64,000 bases of DNA, from positions 1-64,000 of the forward strand of contig SPVA01000043.1 of assembly GCA_013530545.1 (NCBI GenBank). Reading direction: 5' to 3'. Under the pieces are notes generated by a model that saw nothing but the letters and a program-made list of their open reading frames with translations, ran no database searches and had not been told where the DNA came from. This stretch comes from Acinetobacter lwoffii. GTDB taxonomy: Bacteria > Pseudomonadota > Gammaproteobacteria > Pseudomonadales > Moraxellaceae. Positions 28,546 through 38,025 of the stretch are shown here, piece by piece. Positions within the stretch are counted from its first letter, which is position 1. Every line of letters starts with the position of its first letter. Both the position numbers and the translations under genes were made by a program.

Positions 28546-29399
28546 GTATTTTAAAAATTGGATCTAAAGGTTTAGCCGTCATTGAACTGCAAAAATTGCT
28601 CATCAAAGCCGGCATGACAGGAAAAAATAAAAAGCCACTTTCAGCTGATGGTGACTTTGGTGAAAATACCGAATATGCCGTCATTCAATTTCAGAAATTA
28701 AAAAACCTGAAAGTCGATGGCTTGGTCGGTGACTACACATTAAAAGCATTACGTGGCGAAGACACCAGTAAACTTTTAAAAGAAAGTGATCTGGTCGCAG
28801 GTGCAAAACGTTTAGGTGTACCGGTCATTGTGATCAAAGCAATTGCTGAAGTTGAAACACTAGGTGAAGGTTACTTGCCAAATGGTAAGCCTAAGATTCT
28901 TTTTGAACGTCATCGCATGTATTTCTATTTGAATCAGAAATTCGGCAAAACCAAAGCCAATGCATTGATGGCCAAACATCCGAATATTGTGAATACAAAA
29001 ACAGGTGGTTATCACGGTGGATCTGCTGAGTACACACGTTTAAGTCAAGCCAAACAACTTGATGAATCATGTGCATTGCAGTCTGCTAGTTGGGGCCGTT
29101 TTCAGCTGATGGGTGAAAATTGGAAAAACCTTGGCTATAAATCTGTGCAAGATTTTGTGGCTCAACATGAACAAAGTGAAAGCCTGCAGTTTGAAGCATT
29201 CCTTCGTTACTGTGAAAACAAATCCGGTGAAGTGGATGACAAGCATTGGAAGTTGATCGATGCATTGCGTCAAGAAAATTGGCATGTGGTTTTTACACTG
29301 TATAACGGCCGAAATTATAAAAAATTAGGCTATGACAGCAAGTTTTTACGTGTGATGAACCGCCTCGATCCAAACTATAAGAGTGCTAAAGCTGCATGA
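28542..29399 (+). CDS. Endolysin: peptidoglycan-binding domain plus N-acetylmuramidase
   Basis: The 285-aa lysin has an N-terminal peptidoglycan-binding repeat (about 5-70: GSKGLAVIELQKLL ... DGDFGENTEYAVIQFQ) and a C-terminal DUF3380-type muramidase (about 90-275), with the likely catalytic Glu in AIAEVETLGEGYL. No signal peptide is present, so release through the holin is expected. It replaces the P2 gpK lysozyme. Confidence 0.9.
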   Translation: MSILKIGSKGLAVIELQKLLIKAGMTGKNKKPLSADGDFGENTEYAVIQFQKLKNLKVDGLVGDYTLKALRGEDTSKLLKESDLVAGAKRLGVPVIVIKAIAEVETLGEGYLPNGKPKILFERHRMYFYLNQKFGKTKANALMAKHPNIVNTKTGGYHGGSAEYTRLSQAKQLDESCALQSASWGRFQLMGENWKNLGYKSVQDFVAQHEQSESLQFEAFLRYCENKSGEVDDKHWKLIDALRQENWHVVFTLYNGRNYKKLGYDSKFLRVMNRLDPNYKSAKAA

Positions 29400-29923
29400 A
29401 AAAGCCACATCATTTAAGAGAATATTTACTGAAAGCGATTCCTGATCTAAGCCCAGATCAGGACCGCTTACTAATTTTTGCCAATCAAGGCAGCTTGCGA
29501 AGCACCATGGCAGGCGGTTTTAGTTTTGAGCAGTCATATATGCTTGATGTCATTATCACAGATTATGCCGGTGATATTGATGTGATTGGTGTTGTGCTGT
29601 TCACATGGATTGCAGAACATCAATCTGAGCTCATGGCCAACCATGAAAAAGGCAAACAGTCGATCACCTTTGAAGCTGAATTAATTGATAACAGTAAATA
29701 CGATATCAACTTTCAAATTCCACTGACTGAACGTGTCATTGTGAAAAAGAATGCCGAAGGAAAACTTGAATTAAGTTATCCGGCTGAACCGCAATACACA
29801 CCATTTGAAAAACCTACAAACGTCATACTGACTGATTCATCTGGTCATGAATTGGCATCATGGACAACAGCTGAAAAAGAAGGTTATTCAATGGCGTTTA
29901 TGCCACCAGGTAAAAATCCATGA
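29396..29923 (+). CDS. R: Tail completion protein (P2 gpR)
   Basis: The 175-aa protein has the gpR opening KKPHHLREYLLKAIPDL and later YAGDIDVIGVVLFTWI. It acts in finishing the tail. Start and stop overlap the neighbours by 4 bp each. Confidence 0.88.
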   Translation: MKKPHHLREYLLKAIPDLSPDQDRLLIFANQGSLRSTMAGGFSFEQSYMLDVIITDYAGDIDVIGVVLFTWIAEHQSELMANHEKGKQSITFEAELIDNSKYDINFQIPLTERVIVKKNAEGKLELSYPAEPQYTPFEKPTNVILTDSSGHELASWTTAEKEGYSMAFMPPGKNP

Positions 29924-30369
29924 GCAGCAATGTACTTGAATTGGCCAATTATCTTCAGCCGTTATTAGAACGGCTGTCGATGGGCGAACGTGCAAGACTT
30001 GCCAAACAAATTGGTCGTGATTTAAGAAAAAGCCAAGGAAAGCGAATTTCTGAACAGAAAAATCCTGACGGATCTAGTTATACCCCACGACGTAAACGCC
30101 TACGTGAGCAAAAAGGCAAAATCAAAAGAAAAATGTTCACAAAAATAAAGAATACGAGCAATTTAAAAGTACTCAGCAATGCTGATTCTATTGCAATTGG
30201 CTTTGTCGGTCGTGTCGCTAGAATTGCACGTGTGCACCAGGAGGGTTTAAAAGATCGTGCAGAAAAAGGTGCACCAGATGTGGTCTATCCAAAACGTGAA
30301 TTACTTGGTTTTACCGAACAAGACATTAAATTAGTTGAAGACTCATTTCTAAAACATATCAAACTTTAA
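29920..30369 (+). CDS. S: Tail completion / virion morphogenesis protein (P2 gpS)
   Basis: The 149-aa basic protein shows the gpS family signatures RARLAKQIGRDLRKSQ and NPDGSSYTPRRKR, then RIARVHQEGLKDR and KRELLGFTEQDI. It is the last gene of the O operon. Confidence 0.9.
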   Translation: MSSNVLELANYLQPLLERLSMGERARLAKQIGRDLRKSQGKRISEQKNPDGSSYTPRRKRLREQKGKIKRKMFTKIKNTSNLKVLSNADSIAIGFVGRVARIARVHQEGLKDRAEKGAPDVVYPKRELLGFTEQDIKLVEDSFLKHIKL

Positions 30370-30380
30370 ATTCTTTCATC

Positions 30381-30402
30381 TTGTGAAAACAGGTTTATAC
30401 AA
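30381..30402. promoter_or_regulatory. Late-promoter activator box 2 (before V)
   Basis: TTGTGAAA-ACAG-GTTTATACAA. A TATAAA candidate -10 lies at 30429-30434, giving a very short leader before the V start codon at 30448. Confidence 0.87.
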
Positions 30403-30447
30403 CTTTACTCAGCTGAAATGTAGAAACCTATAAAGCAAAGTGTTGGC

Positions 30448-31098
30448 ATGAGTGCTGACCTTAATCGTCGTCTTGAAAATCTAATTCGTTTTGGAACTAT
30501 CAAGACCATCAATCCGTCTAAACCAATTCCACGAGTCATTGTTAATCTTGGCGATATCGACACGCCTGAAATTCGCTGTATAAATGTACGTTCAGGTGCA
30601 GATTCCACATGGGATATGCCATCGGATGGTGAAGAATGCGTGGTTGTATCACCTTGCGGTGAAATCGGTCCAACAAGTTTTGTCTTGTACGGCTTTTATA
30701 ACGACGACCACCCTGCACCTTCTGATGATCTCAATCAAAAAATCCGCATGTTTGCTGACGGCTGTGTCATCGCTTATGACGTATCAGCCCATCATCTGTC
30801 TGCAATTTTACCAAGTGGCGGTACTGCTGTTTTGACTGCTGATGGTGGTGTCATTGTGAATGGAAATACAACTATTAATGGTGATTTAACCCTAAACGGT
30901 AATCAAACCACCAATGGCAGCACAGTCATTAGTGGTAATCACACCGTAGGTGGCAGTCAACTGGTGCAAGGATCCAGTCATTCAACCGGTCATTTCAGCA
31001 CTGAAGATGATGTCACTGCTGGAGATATCAGCCTGAAAAATCATAAGACCTCAGGTGTTCAACCTGGTTCGGGAAATTCTGGAGAACCAATTCCATGA
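30448..31098 (+). CDS. V: Baseplate spike protein (P2 gpV)
   Basis: The 216-aa protein has an OB-fold N-terminal half and a C-terminal part of short Asn/Thr/Gly-rich repeats (NGNTTINGDLTLNGNQTTNG), typical of the triple-stranded beta-helix of the membrane-piercing spike. Its start lies close behind the late-promoter box. Confidence 0.92.
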   Translation: MSADLNRRLENLIRFGTIKTINPSKPIPRVIVNLGDIDTPEIRCINVRSGADSTWDMPSDGEECVVVSPCGEIGPTSFVLYGFYNDDHPAPSDDLNQKIRMFADGCVIAYDVSAHHLSAILPSGGTAVLTADGGVIVNGNTTINGDLTLNGNQTTNGSTVISGNHTVGGSQLVQGSSHSTGHFSTEDDVTAGDISLKNHKTSGVQPGSGNSGEPIP

Positions 31099-31442
31099 TG
31101 TCACGTGAGCAAGGCGCAATGGTTGCCGATGAATTAGATCAGATCCGTCAATCTATCCACGATATTTTGACCACGCCAATTGGCTCACGTGTCATGCGTC
31201 GTGAATATGGTTCGCTTATTCCACAGCTGATTGATGCACCCTTTAATGAAATTACGGCATTACAGCTTAAAGCTGCCATAGCAAATGCCATTTTGCAGTG
31301 GGAACAACGTGTCATGCCAAATTCAATTTCTCTCTATGAATCTGAAGGTGGTCGTCATGTTCTTGATTTAGATCTGACCATGACTTCAAACAATCAAAAC
31401 CAATCTTTAAAAATCCCATTGGATCTTGGTGCAACTTTATAA
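31095..31442 (+). CDS. W: Baseplate wedge protein (P2 gpW, gp25-like)
   Basis: The 115-aa protein has the gp25-like pattern: IRQSIHDILTTPIGSRVMRREYGS near the start (conserved core TTPIGSRVMRREYG) and LIDAPFNE. It overlaps gpV by 4 bp. Confidence 0.93.
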   Translation: MMSREQGAMVADELDQIRQSIHDILTTPIGSRVMRREYGSLIPQLIDAPFNEITALQLKAAIANAILQWEQRVMPNSISLYESEGGRHVLDLDLTMTSNNQNQSLKIPLDLGATL

Positions 31443-31453
31443 GTGATCAACAA

Positions 31454-32368
31454 ATGGCAAATTCAAATTTAACCGCAATTGATTTATCACAGCTGAATCC
31501 ACCTGATGTGGTGCGTCAGATTGATTTTGAGACCATTTTAAAAGAAGGTCTTGAAGACTTTTATCAGCGCATGGAAGAAGTTCAGCCAAATTTTCCACGT
31601 TATCTTGAGTCAGATCCAGCAATGAAGCTGGCTGAAGCTTTTGCTTATCGTGAAATGTTGATCCGTAAAGAATCTAATGAGCAGGCTTTGGCAGTACTGC
31701 TTGCATTTGCAAAAGACAATGATCTTGATCACAAAGCAGCTGAACGAAATCTTCAACGTCGAATTATTAGCCCAGCCACAGAAAATACACCTGAAGTCAA
31801 AGAATCTAATGATTCTTTGCGTAAACGTGTGCAACTTGCACCTGAGGGTCAAACGACCGCAGGCAGTGAAGGATCATATATTTTTCACGGTTTAAATGCT
31901 GACCCACGTGTCAAAGACATTTACCCATACGCCCCATTAGATGAAGCCGGTAATCCAACTGGCATTTGCAATATTTATGTTCTTTCAAATGAAAGTGATG
32001 GTACTGCACCAGAAGATTTACTCAATGTTGTAAGTACTGCATTAAATGCCAAGTCAGTACGACCTTTAACAGACAAGCCAATCATTTATTCAGCATCGAT
32101 TTTAAATTACAGCATTGATGCTGAGATCTTTATTGATGAAGGTCCAGATGAAAATATTGTCTTAGACAGCTGCTATAAGGCAGCCCAAGAATATACAAAA
32201 AAAAGTCACTCATTTAATGACGGCATTTCACTGTCAGGTATTTATCAAGCATTGCATCAGCCTGGTGTTAGTCGAGTCAACCTGATTTCACCTACAGGCA
32301 ATATCGATACATCCATTGGTCAAGTGGCTTTTTGCACTGGTATCAATATTGTGAGGGCAACTGTATGA
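31454..32368 (+). CDS. J: Baseplate assembly protein (P2 gpJ)
   Basis: The 304-aa protein matches the gpJ family: IDLSQLNPPDVV at the start, FPRYLESDPAMKLAEAFAYRE in the first third, and GISLSGIYQALHQPGVSRV near the end. It forms the edge of the baseplate. Confidence 0.94.
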   Translation: MANSNLTAIDLSQLNPPDVVRQIDFETILKEGLEDFYQRMEEVQPNFPRYLESDPAMKLAEAFAYREMLIRKESNEQALAVLLAFAKDNDLDHKAAERNLQRRIISPATENTPEVKESNDSLRKRVQLAPEGQTTAGSEGSYIFHGLNADPRVKDIYPYAPLDEAGNPTGICNIYVLSNESDGTAPEDLLNVVSTALNAKSVRPLTDKPIIYSASILNYSIDAEIFIDEGPDENIVLDSCYKAAQEYTKKSHSFNDGISLSGIYQALHQPGVSRVNLISPTGNIDTSIGQVAFCTGINIVRATV

Positions 32369-32964
32369 ATAAGCTTTTGCCCCCTAACTCCACCAAGTTT
32401 GAAATGAATTTTGAAGCTGCATTTGCACGTGTTTCAAATATTGAAATCAGTATTCGCAGCTTTAACGATCCAATGACTGCACCAATTGAAGTGTTGCCTT
32501 GGTTAGCCTGGGAACGTTCAGTTGATGTGTGGAATAAAAGTTGGTCGGATGCACAGAAACGTCAGATGATTAAAACTTCACTGTATAACCATTCGATTAA
32601 AGGCACAGTCGAATCGCTTGAAGTTGCTTTGAACTCTTTAGGCTTTCCAGTGATCGTCCAAGAATGGTTCAACATGGTGCCAGTTGGTAAGCCATACACA
32701 TTCAAACTTTATATTCAGACTAGCCAAGACAGCGTTTCTGTTACTGACTACAAAGAATTATTCAAGGTCGTTCGTGCTTATAAAAATTTACGTTCGCACT
32801 TAGTTGATACCACTGTCTTATTAGAAAGCCCATCAAACTTACAAGTGAATGCTATGACACAGGCTGGTCATGAATCTGAGTTTGTAAAAGCTGCAGGCGG
32901 ACTTTACTTAGATGGAACGTGGTTATTAGACGGTACAAAAAAATTAAATGGAGTAGATATGTAA
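32365..32964 (+). CDS. I: Tail protein (P2 gpI)
   Basis: The 199-aa protein has the gpI marks PLPWLAWERSVDVW-like (here VLPWLAWERSVDVWNKSW) and KGTVESLEVALNSLG. Its ATG overlaps the gpJ stop by 4 bp. The last 25 codons (LYLDGTWLLDGTKKLNGVDM) resemble the end of other gpI proteins. Confidence 0.92.
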   Translation: MNKLLPPNSTKFEMNFEAAFARVSNIEISIRSFNDPMTAPIEVLPWLAWERSVDVWNKSWSDAQKRQMIKTSLYNHSIKGTVESLEVALNSLGFPVIVQEWFNMVPVGKPYTFKLYIQTSQDSVSVTDYKELFKVVRAYKNLRSHLVDTTVLLESPSNLQVNAMTQAGHESEFVKAAGGLYLDGTWLLDGTKKLNGVDM

Positions 32965-35900
32965 TGCCAAATTTAGAAGCTCAAGCTGCATGGGTTCCAG
33001 TCCGTGAAATCGGTATTGAACTTGCACGCGGTGGTCCGAATGGAAATATGAATGAACAAGCTACAGCATTGCTCGCACGTACTGAATGGTTGAATCAGCA
33101 GAAAGCGAGTAAGTCTGAAATTGTGCAAGGTGTTTTTGAATTTGGAACTTATGCCGAATTTAACGCTGCAAAAGCAACCTTACCTGTAAATTGTACTGTC
33201 ATTATCAATGAGATGCCGACGGGAACACAAACATGGGGACAAGGAACAAACCGCTGGAATGGTACAACTTTATCTAAAAGTCCTTATGATCCGATAACTC
33301 AAGCCAAGCTGGACGCAACAGCTAAAGCGAAAGCTGCAGTAAATATTTTTGATGCTTCAGCTAATAGTAATAACTACAACATGACATTTCTTGAAGCGAT
33401 TAGTTCTGTGCCTGCTGATCTACGAAAGCAAGGTCTGACGGTTCGCTATAATAATGCTGATGAGCGCACGTTTGTAAACAACAATGTTGCAAATTGGTCA
33501 GTTCAAAGGCTGTGGATTCGTCAAATTAACCCAGAAGCGGAAGGGAAGGTAAACCATTTTGATGAACGTATGCTTTACGCAGGTTTTACTGTTGGTAATT
33601 TAGGTGTTACTTCTGTAGAAGACCCTAGAAATAAAGTAGCCATTATCCCGATTCACCGAACATATACTGACGGTGTATTGAATAAACTCAATTTATCAGC
33701 TGCCCCAGTAAATCTTAAAAATATATCTTTTGGATTCTTGAACGCAAATGGGGAAACGATAAACGGAACTGTCGTGGGTGGTTATTCTGAAATTCAGAAC
33801 CAGACAATCCATGCAGACGCTAAATATCTTCTTATTAACTTAGAGTATTACAATTCGTCCACACAGACAATAGATAATGAAGGCAACTTTGAGGTTGCCA
33901 AAAAGTATTTGCGATACTTCCCTAAAAATAATACGCCTGTCTCTTTGAACTCAAAACCAAAGGATGGCTTTACTGAAGTCGCATACGGTGAAAAACAAAG
34001 CCTGTTTATTGATCGAACACCTGTTGGTGATAGGCTTATCAGCCCTTACTTTAAGGAGACTGTTATTCCCGTTAATGGAATTCACATTGCACAGTTTGTT
34101 AAGCACGTTGAATTTCAGAAGGGTCGTAAGGACTTAATTAATAAACAAACTGGAGAACTTAGACGGTTTTATATTAATCGCATTACAAAAACCGCCGATG
34201 GTACAGTTGCAATTCAAGTAACTTTTGAGACCGAAGCTGATGGGCTGCTGACTCCTAACTATAGTTCTGTAACTATGGTAGCCCCATCCTTTGGTGGGCT
34301 TGTCAATCTGGAGTGGGTTAGTGACAGAGATAGAGCAGATAACTTCAAGGTAAGAGTTGTGGTTGACCCAACGCACTTACCGCAGGGAAACACTGATTTC
34401 CCCCTTGAAAGCTGCGAGATACATCCATCTATTATTAGTAAAGCCACACACATTCAAGATGTAAATAGAGGTGTTCAGTTTACTTCATTTAGTGATGTTG
34501 GCGTTGCTAAAACTGTTTCCAACATGGCTATTCAGGATGCTCAGGCAATCACTTTGATAAAAAGCATGTCAAATGGTGTTGTATCACACTTAATTACAGG
34601 AGATTCTGCAAAAGATCATCAGCAAACTACTCTAATTGCATCAAAAGTTGCTAGGTTCGCAGGTAAGTCAAATATCTATGTTTCTGCTAAAGCAACTTAC
34701 CCAAACAACCCAACTGTAAAAATGTTGCGGAGTAATTCATCCGTTTCGTATAACAATGCTGAGTCCATTACTTCAAACAGAATTACTGATTTGGCAGGTA
34801 AAACAATGGATTCTCAATATGTCCATTCTGATATTTGCTACGCTCCAGAGGGTGTAGGTGGTTTTAAATACTGGATGATTAACTCAAACTTCCCGAACGG
34901 CAGTGAGATTTCAGAAGACGCAGACTTGTTTGTTAGTAATGATGGAACCAACTGGACTAGAGTTTTAGGTTTTAACGAAATTGGGACAACAAGTTTGGGA
35001 TTCAGGAATCCAGAGGTTTTTTGGAACTCGGACTTCAAGAATGCTTTCATGCCAATACCAAAAGGTAGTGCGGGGAATACATTTGAGTTCGCAAAGGAAT
35101 CTGTTATCGAAAACGGCACGGTTTGGGGATACTTGGCGCATGATCCTGCAATTTCTTATCATAACGGATATATAAATATATATATTCTTTACAACATCGG
35201 ACTTGGTTCAGAGACACCGAACCATAAGTATGTCGTCTGCTATCGCACAAACAACGGCTCGGACTGGGAGATAGTTCGAGAAGACGGTTCTACAATGCCT
35301 TACAACTCGACTAATGCGATGTTAATCTTCACAAAAACTAATGGTGTGCGAAACCACATTCGGTATATCACTAAAGGCGGTGGAAACATAACTGGATGGG
35401 AATTATCTCCGCAAGTTGTGAAAGTTAGCGATACAGAGTGGTATTACTATACAAGAGACCCAAGTAACGTCACGCCTGCAAGTGGATTCACAATGAACTT
35501 GATTCGTTACAAAGGAAACAATCCGTACAGTTTTAACTTTGCAGATCGTCAGATTGTAGCTAAAACGAATAATATTGGTGGTTCACCGTGGCATTTTGGT
35601 ATGCAATACATTTCTGGTAAATTTTACTGTTTATTTAATGGCTATATGGCGACTTCCACTGATGGACTAAACTTCACTGTTGAGGCAAATCCGTTCTTCT
35701 GGAGAGGCATGAGTAGCGATATTTATAAGCCTGCTTTTGTAGTGGGTCATGATAGTAAAGTTAAAATCGCCTATGGGATTCAAGTTCACTTTGCAAACCC
35801 ACACCCTTATCGTCCGCAAATCACCCCCGGCCCGATAAACACAGATAGTGTTTACGATGCTAACAAGGTTGTAGCAACGCTGCTCACTGAATATGGCAGT

Positions 35901-36161
35901 ATCACCGATATTATGAATAGGTCAGCAAGTCCTGTCGCAGATGCCTATGCCGATGTAATTATTGCATCAATCAGCCAAGCAACTAAATCAGTTAAGATCA
36001 ACTTAGTTCCATGCGTTCGATCTCTAACAGAAGTTACAGAAGCTTTAGATGTAACTTATGATGATGAAATTTATGTTGTTGTCCATCTAAATACTAGAAA
36101 TGGGGGGAGTTTGGAGTTTAAAGGAGTAGCAGCAACCTTGCCAGATTCTGCCACATACTAA
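32964..36161 (+). CDS. Large tail fibre/spike with a beta-propeller glycosidase-like region
   Basis: The 1065-aa protein starts like other Acinetobacter phage spikes (WVPVREIGIELARGG). After a variable middle, residues about 640-960 look like a five-bladed propeller: Asp-box-like turns VSNDGTNW, RTNNGSDW and TSTDGLNF, a DPAISYHNGYINIYI blade start, and SSDIYKPAFVV. This layout suggests receptor or capsule sugar binding, possibly cleavage. The ATG overlaps the gpI stop (TAATG). From about 33.4 kb, AGA/AGG and ATA codons are more frequent than in the surrounding structural genes, which suggests recent exchange. Confidence 0.75.
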   Translation: MPNLEAQAAWVPVREIGIELARGGPNGNMNEQATALLARTEWLNQQKASKSEIVQGVFEFGTYAEFNAAKATLPVNCTVIINEMPTGTQTWGQGTNRWNGTTLSKSPYDPITQAKLDATAKAKAAVNIFDASANSNNYNMTFLEAISSVPADLRKQGLTVRYNNADERTFVNNNVANWSVQRLWIRQINPEAEGKVNHFDERMLYAGFTVGNLGVTSVEDPRNKVAIIPIHRTYTDGVLNKLNLSAAPVNLKNISFGFLNANGETINGTVVGGYSEIQNQTIHADAKYLLINLEYYNSSTQTIDNEGNFEVAKKYLRYFPKNNTPVSLNSKPKDGFTEVAYGEKQSLFIDRTPVGDRLISPYFKETVIPVNGIHIAQFVKHVEFQKGRKDLINKQTGELRRFYINRITKTADGTVAIQVTFETEADGLLTPNYSSVTMVAPSFGGLVNLEWVSDRDRADNFKVRVVVDPTHLPQGNTDFPLESCEIHPSIISKATHIQDVNRGVQFTSFSDVGVAKTVSNMAIQDAQAITLIKSMSNGVVSHLITGDSAKDHQQTTLIASKVARFAGKSNIYVSAKATYPNNPTVKMLRSNSSVSYNNAESITSNRITDLAGKTMDSQYVHSDICYAPEGVGGFKYWMINSNFPNGSEISEDADLFVSNDGTNWTRVLGFNEIGTTSLGFRNPEVFWNSDFKNAFMPIPKGSAGNTFEFAKESVIENGTVWGYLAHDPAISYHNGYINIYILYNIGLGSETPNHKYVVCYRTNNGSDWEIVREDGSTMPYNSTNAMLIFTKTNGVRNHIRYITKGGGNITGWELSPQVVKVSDTEWYYYTRDPSNVTPASGFTMNLIRYKGNNPYSFNFADRQIVAKTNNIGGSPWHFGMQYISGKFYCLFNGYMATSTDGLNFTVEANPFFWRGMSSDIYKPAFVVGHDSKVKIAYGIQVHFANPHPYRPQITPGPINTDSVYDANKVVATLLTEYGSITDIMNRSASPVADAYADVIIASISQATKSVKINLVPCVRSLTEVTEALDVTYDDEIYVVVHLNTRNGGSLEFKGVAATLPDSATY

Positions 36162-36235
36162 AACTTAACAAACCACCAACCCTGATCTCTAATGAGGCAC
36201 GGAAAAACAAATTATAAGTATTGTGGACTTCAAAT

Positions 36236-37624
36236 ATGTACAAAACAATCTACACAGCCCTTGGCCTTGCCCTCGTATCCCAAGCCGTTAGTCAACAACG
36301 CACTATCGAACTTACCCACTTTGCCGTGGGTGATGGCGGTGGAAATTCAATTGTACCAATTGAGTCTATGACTCAATTGGTACGTGAACGATACCGTGCA
36401 ACCATTAACCGCATTTATCAAGATCCCGAAAACGAAAACAAATACACTGCTGAAATGATTATTCCAGTGACTGTTGAAGGTTTTGTGGTTCGTGAAATTG
36501 CTTTATTTGACCGTAATGGAAACATGGTGCTAGTCGGCAATACACCTGAAGTTCATAAACCAACATTGGCAGAAGGTGTCACACAAGATTCGGTTTATCG
36601 AATTCCATTTGTGATTTCAAACCCTGAAGTACTTGAATTAAACTTTGACCCAAACGTGATCATTGCAACGCATCAATGGATCCTGAATACACTGACCCCT
36701 GCAAATATGTTTCCAGGCGGTACCACTGGCCAAGTACTCAAGAAAAAAACCAATGCCGATGGTGATACTGAATGGTCAGATGCCGGATCTGCAGAAGTAT
36801 TTGTCAACACGATTGAAGAAGAACAGTCATTGGTGGCTGATCAACTCATTGTAGATCTAAGTGAAACCACCACCACTGGTGCTGCTGTCTATATCAATGG
36901 CGACCGTATTACCCATAAATCCGGTGCTGATGGTTGGCTTGCAACGACAGCCACACGGATCACTTTAGGCAAAGCTTATCCTGGTGCAAAAATTCTGATA
37001 GTTCAAAATGAACCACTAGGTGCAGCACCCTACCCCTTGGCACAAAAAAATAATCTTTCAGATGTTTTAAATAAGCCGTTGGCACGTCAAAACTTGGGTG
37101 TCATGAGTACAAATGAAGCAAAATTTAATGATTGCCCTCCTGGTACTGTCATCACTTTGGCTTCACAAAATATCCCGACCGGTTATCGATTATTAAAATG
37201 TAATGGTGCAGCTTATTCACGTACCGCATACGCAGAACTATTTGCAGCAATTGGCACATTCTATGGTGCAGGTGATGGTGTAAATACCTTTAATGTGCCT
37301 GATGCACGTGGTGAATTTCCACGCTTTGCTGATGATGGCCGGGGTATTGATGCTGGTCGTGTAGTGGGAAGTAAACAGTCACAACAAGTTCTCAAGCATA
37401 AACACCACTCATTCGGTGAAAACGTAGTAAACAGTATGTGGATCTTCGGACGTTCAACTAAAAATGGTTATTTAGGTACCAAAGGCGGTTTAGACCGTGA
37501 CAACTTCCTTTATTACACCAGTGATGGTACCGAATACGACGGTGACAATCCCAACCCTTCTGGAACTGTCGGCAATGAAAACCGTCCACGCAACATCGCT
37601 TTACTTGCATGCATTCGTTATTAA
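36236..37624 (+). CDS. H: Tail-collar fibre protein (P2 gpH-like)
   Basis: The 462-aa protein has an N-terminal P2 fibre attachment domain (MYKTIYTALGLALVSQAV, then THFAVGDGGGN) and a C-terminal phage tail-collar domain (PPGTVITLASQNIPTGY ... FNVPDARGEFPRFADDG) with a histidine-rich KHKHHSFGE turn. It is the conserved second fibre after the larger spike. The ATG at 36236 is preferred to an in-frame TTG at 36221. Confidence 0.88.
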   Translation: MYKTIYTALGLALVSQAVSQQRTIELTHFAVGDGGGNSIVPIESMTQLVRERYRATINRIYQDPENENKYTAEMIIPVTVEGFVVREIALFDRNGNMVLVGNTPEVHKPTLAEGVTQDSVYRIPFVISNPEVLELNFDPNVIIATHQWILNTLTPANMFPGGTTGQVLKKKTNADGDTEWSDAGSAEVFVNTIEEEQSLVADQLIVDLSETTTTGAAVYINGDRITHKSGADGWLATTATRITLGKAYPGAKILIVQNEPLGAAPYPLAQKNNLSDVLNKPLARQNLGVMSTNEAKFNDCPPGTVITLASQNIPTGYRLLKCNGAAYSRTAYAELFAAIGTFYGAGDGVNTFNVPDARGEFPRFADDGRGIDAGRVVGSKQSQQVLKHKHHSFGENVVNSMWIFGRSTKNGYLGTKGGLDRDNFLYYTSDGTEYDGDNPNPSGTVGNENRPRNIALLACIRY

Positions 37625-37634
37625 GGAATGAAAC

Positions 37635-37919
37635 ATGAACCAGATTACCGTGTATCAAACCAATTATTCAGGTCTATTTGTCGGTGAAACGTTGGCAGAT
37701 GAATCACCGCTTGAACCTGGTGTATTTGCCATCCCTGCAGGTTGTGTCGAGATGGCACCACCTGAAAGTTGGCAAGAAGATCAATGGCCACGTTGGAATG
37801 GCTTTAAGTGGGAACTGATCCAAAAGCCTGAAGTTCAGCAGGTAGTATCGCCTGAAGAAAAATTGGCTGAGTTTTTAGCACAAAATCCCGATGTCATGTC
37901 TTTAATTAACGCCAAATAG
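37635..37919 (+). CDS. Tail fibre assembly chaperone
   Basis: The 94-aa protein directly follows the fibre gene. It has the aromatic pattern ESWQEDQWPRWNGFKWEL common to phage fibre-assembly proteins (the P2 gpG position), followed by a short helical tail. Function is inferred mainly from position. Confidence 0.7.
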   Translation: MNQITVYQTNYSGLFVGETLADESPLEPGVFAIPAGCVEMAPPESWQEDQWPRWNGFKWELIQKPEVQQVVSPEEKLAEFLAQNPDVMSLINAK

Positions 37920-37926
37920 TTTGTAA

Positions 37927-37948
37927 TTGTATAAACCTAGTTTCACAA
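37927..37948. promoter_or_regulatory. Late-promoter activator box 3 (before FI)
   Basis: On the minus strand this reads TTGTGAAA-CTAG-GTTTATACAA. It stands before the FI-to-D operon, the site of the P2 F promoter, but in the opposite orientation to box 2. Confidence 0.87.
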
Positions 37949-37981
37949 TTTCCGAAACTTAACACTGCCTTAAACTAATGC

Positions 37982-38025
37982 AAGCCTGTCTATTGAATTA
38001 AAACCTCCAATAACAGGCTTTTTTT
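37982..38025 (+). terminator. Terminator hairpin abutting the FI start codon
   Basis: AAGCCTGT-C-TATTG pairs with CAATA-ACAGGCTT with one bulge, followed by seven T residues that run straight into the ATG of FI. It should stop read-through from the V-to-fibre operon. A transcript starting at the F promoter would lack part or all of the left arm. Confidence 0.75.
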
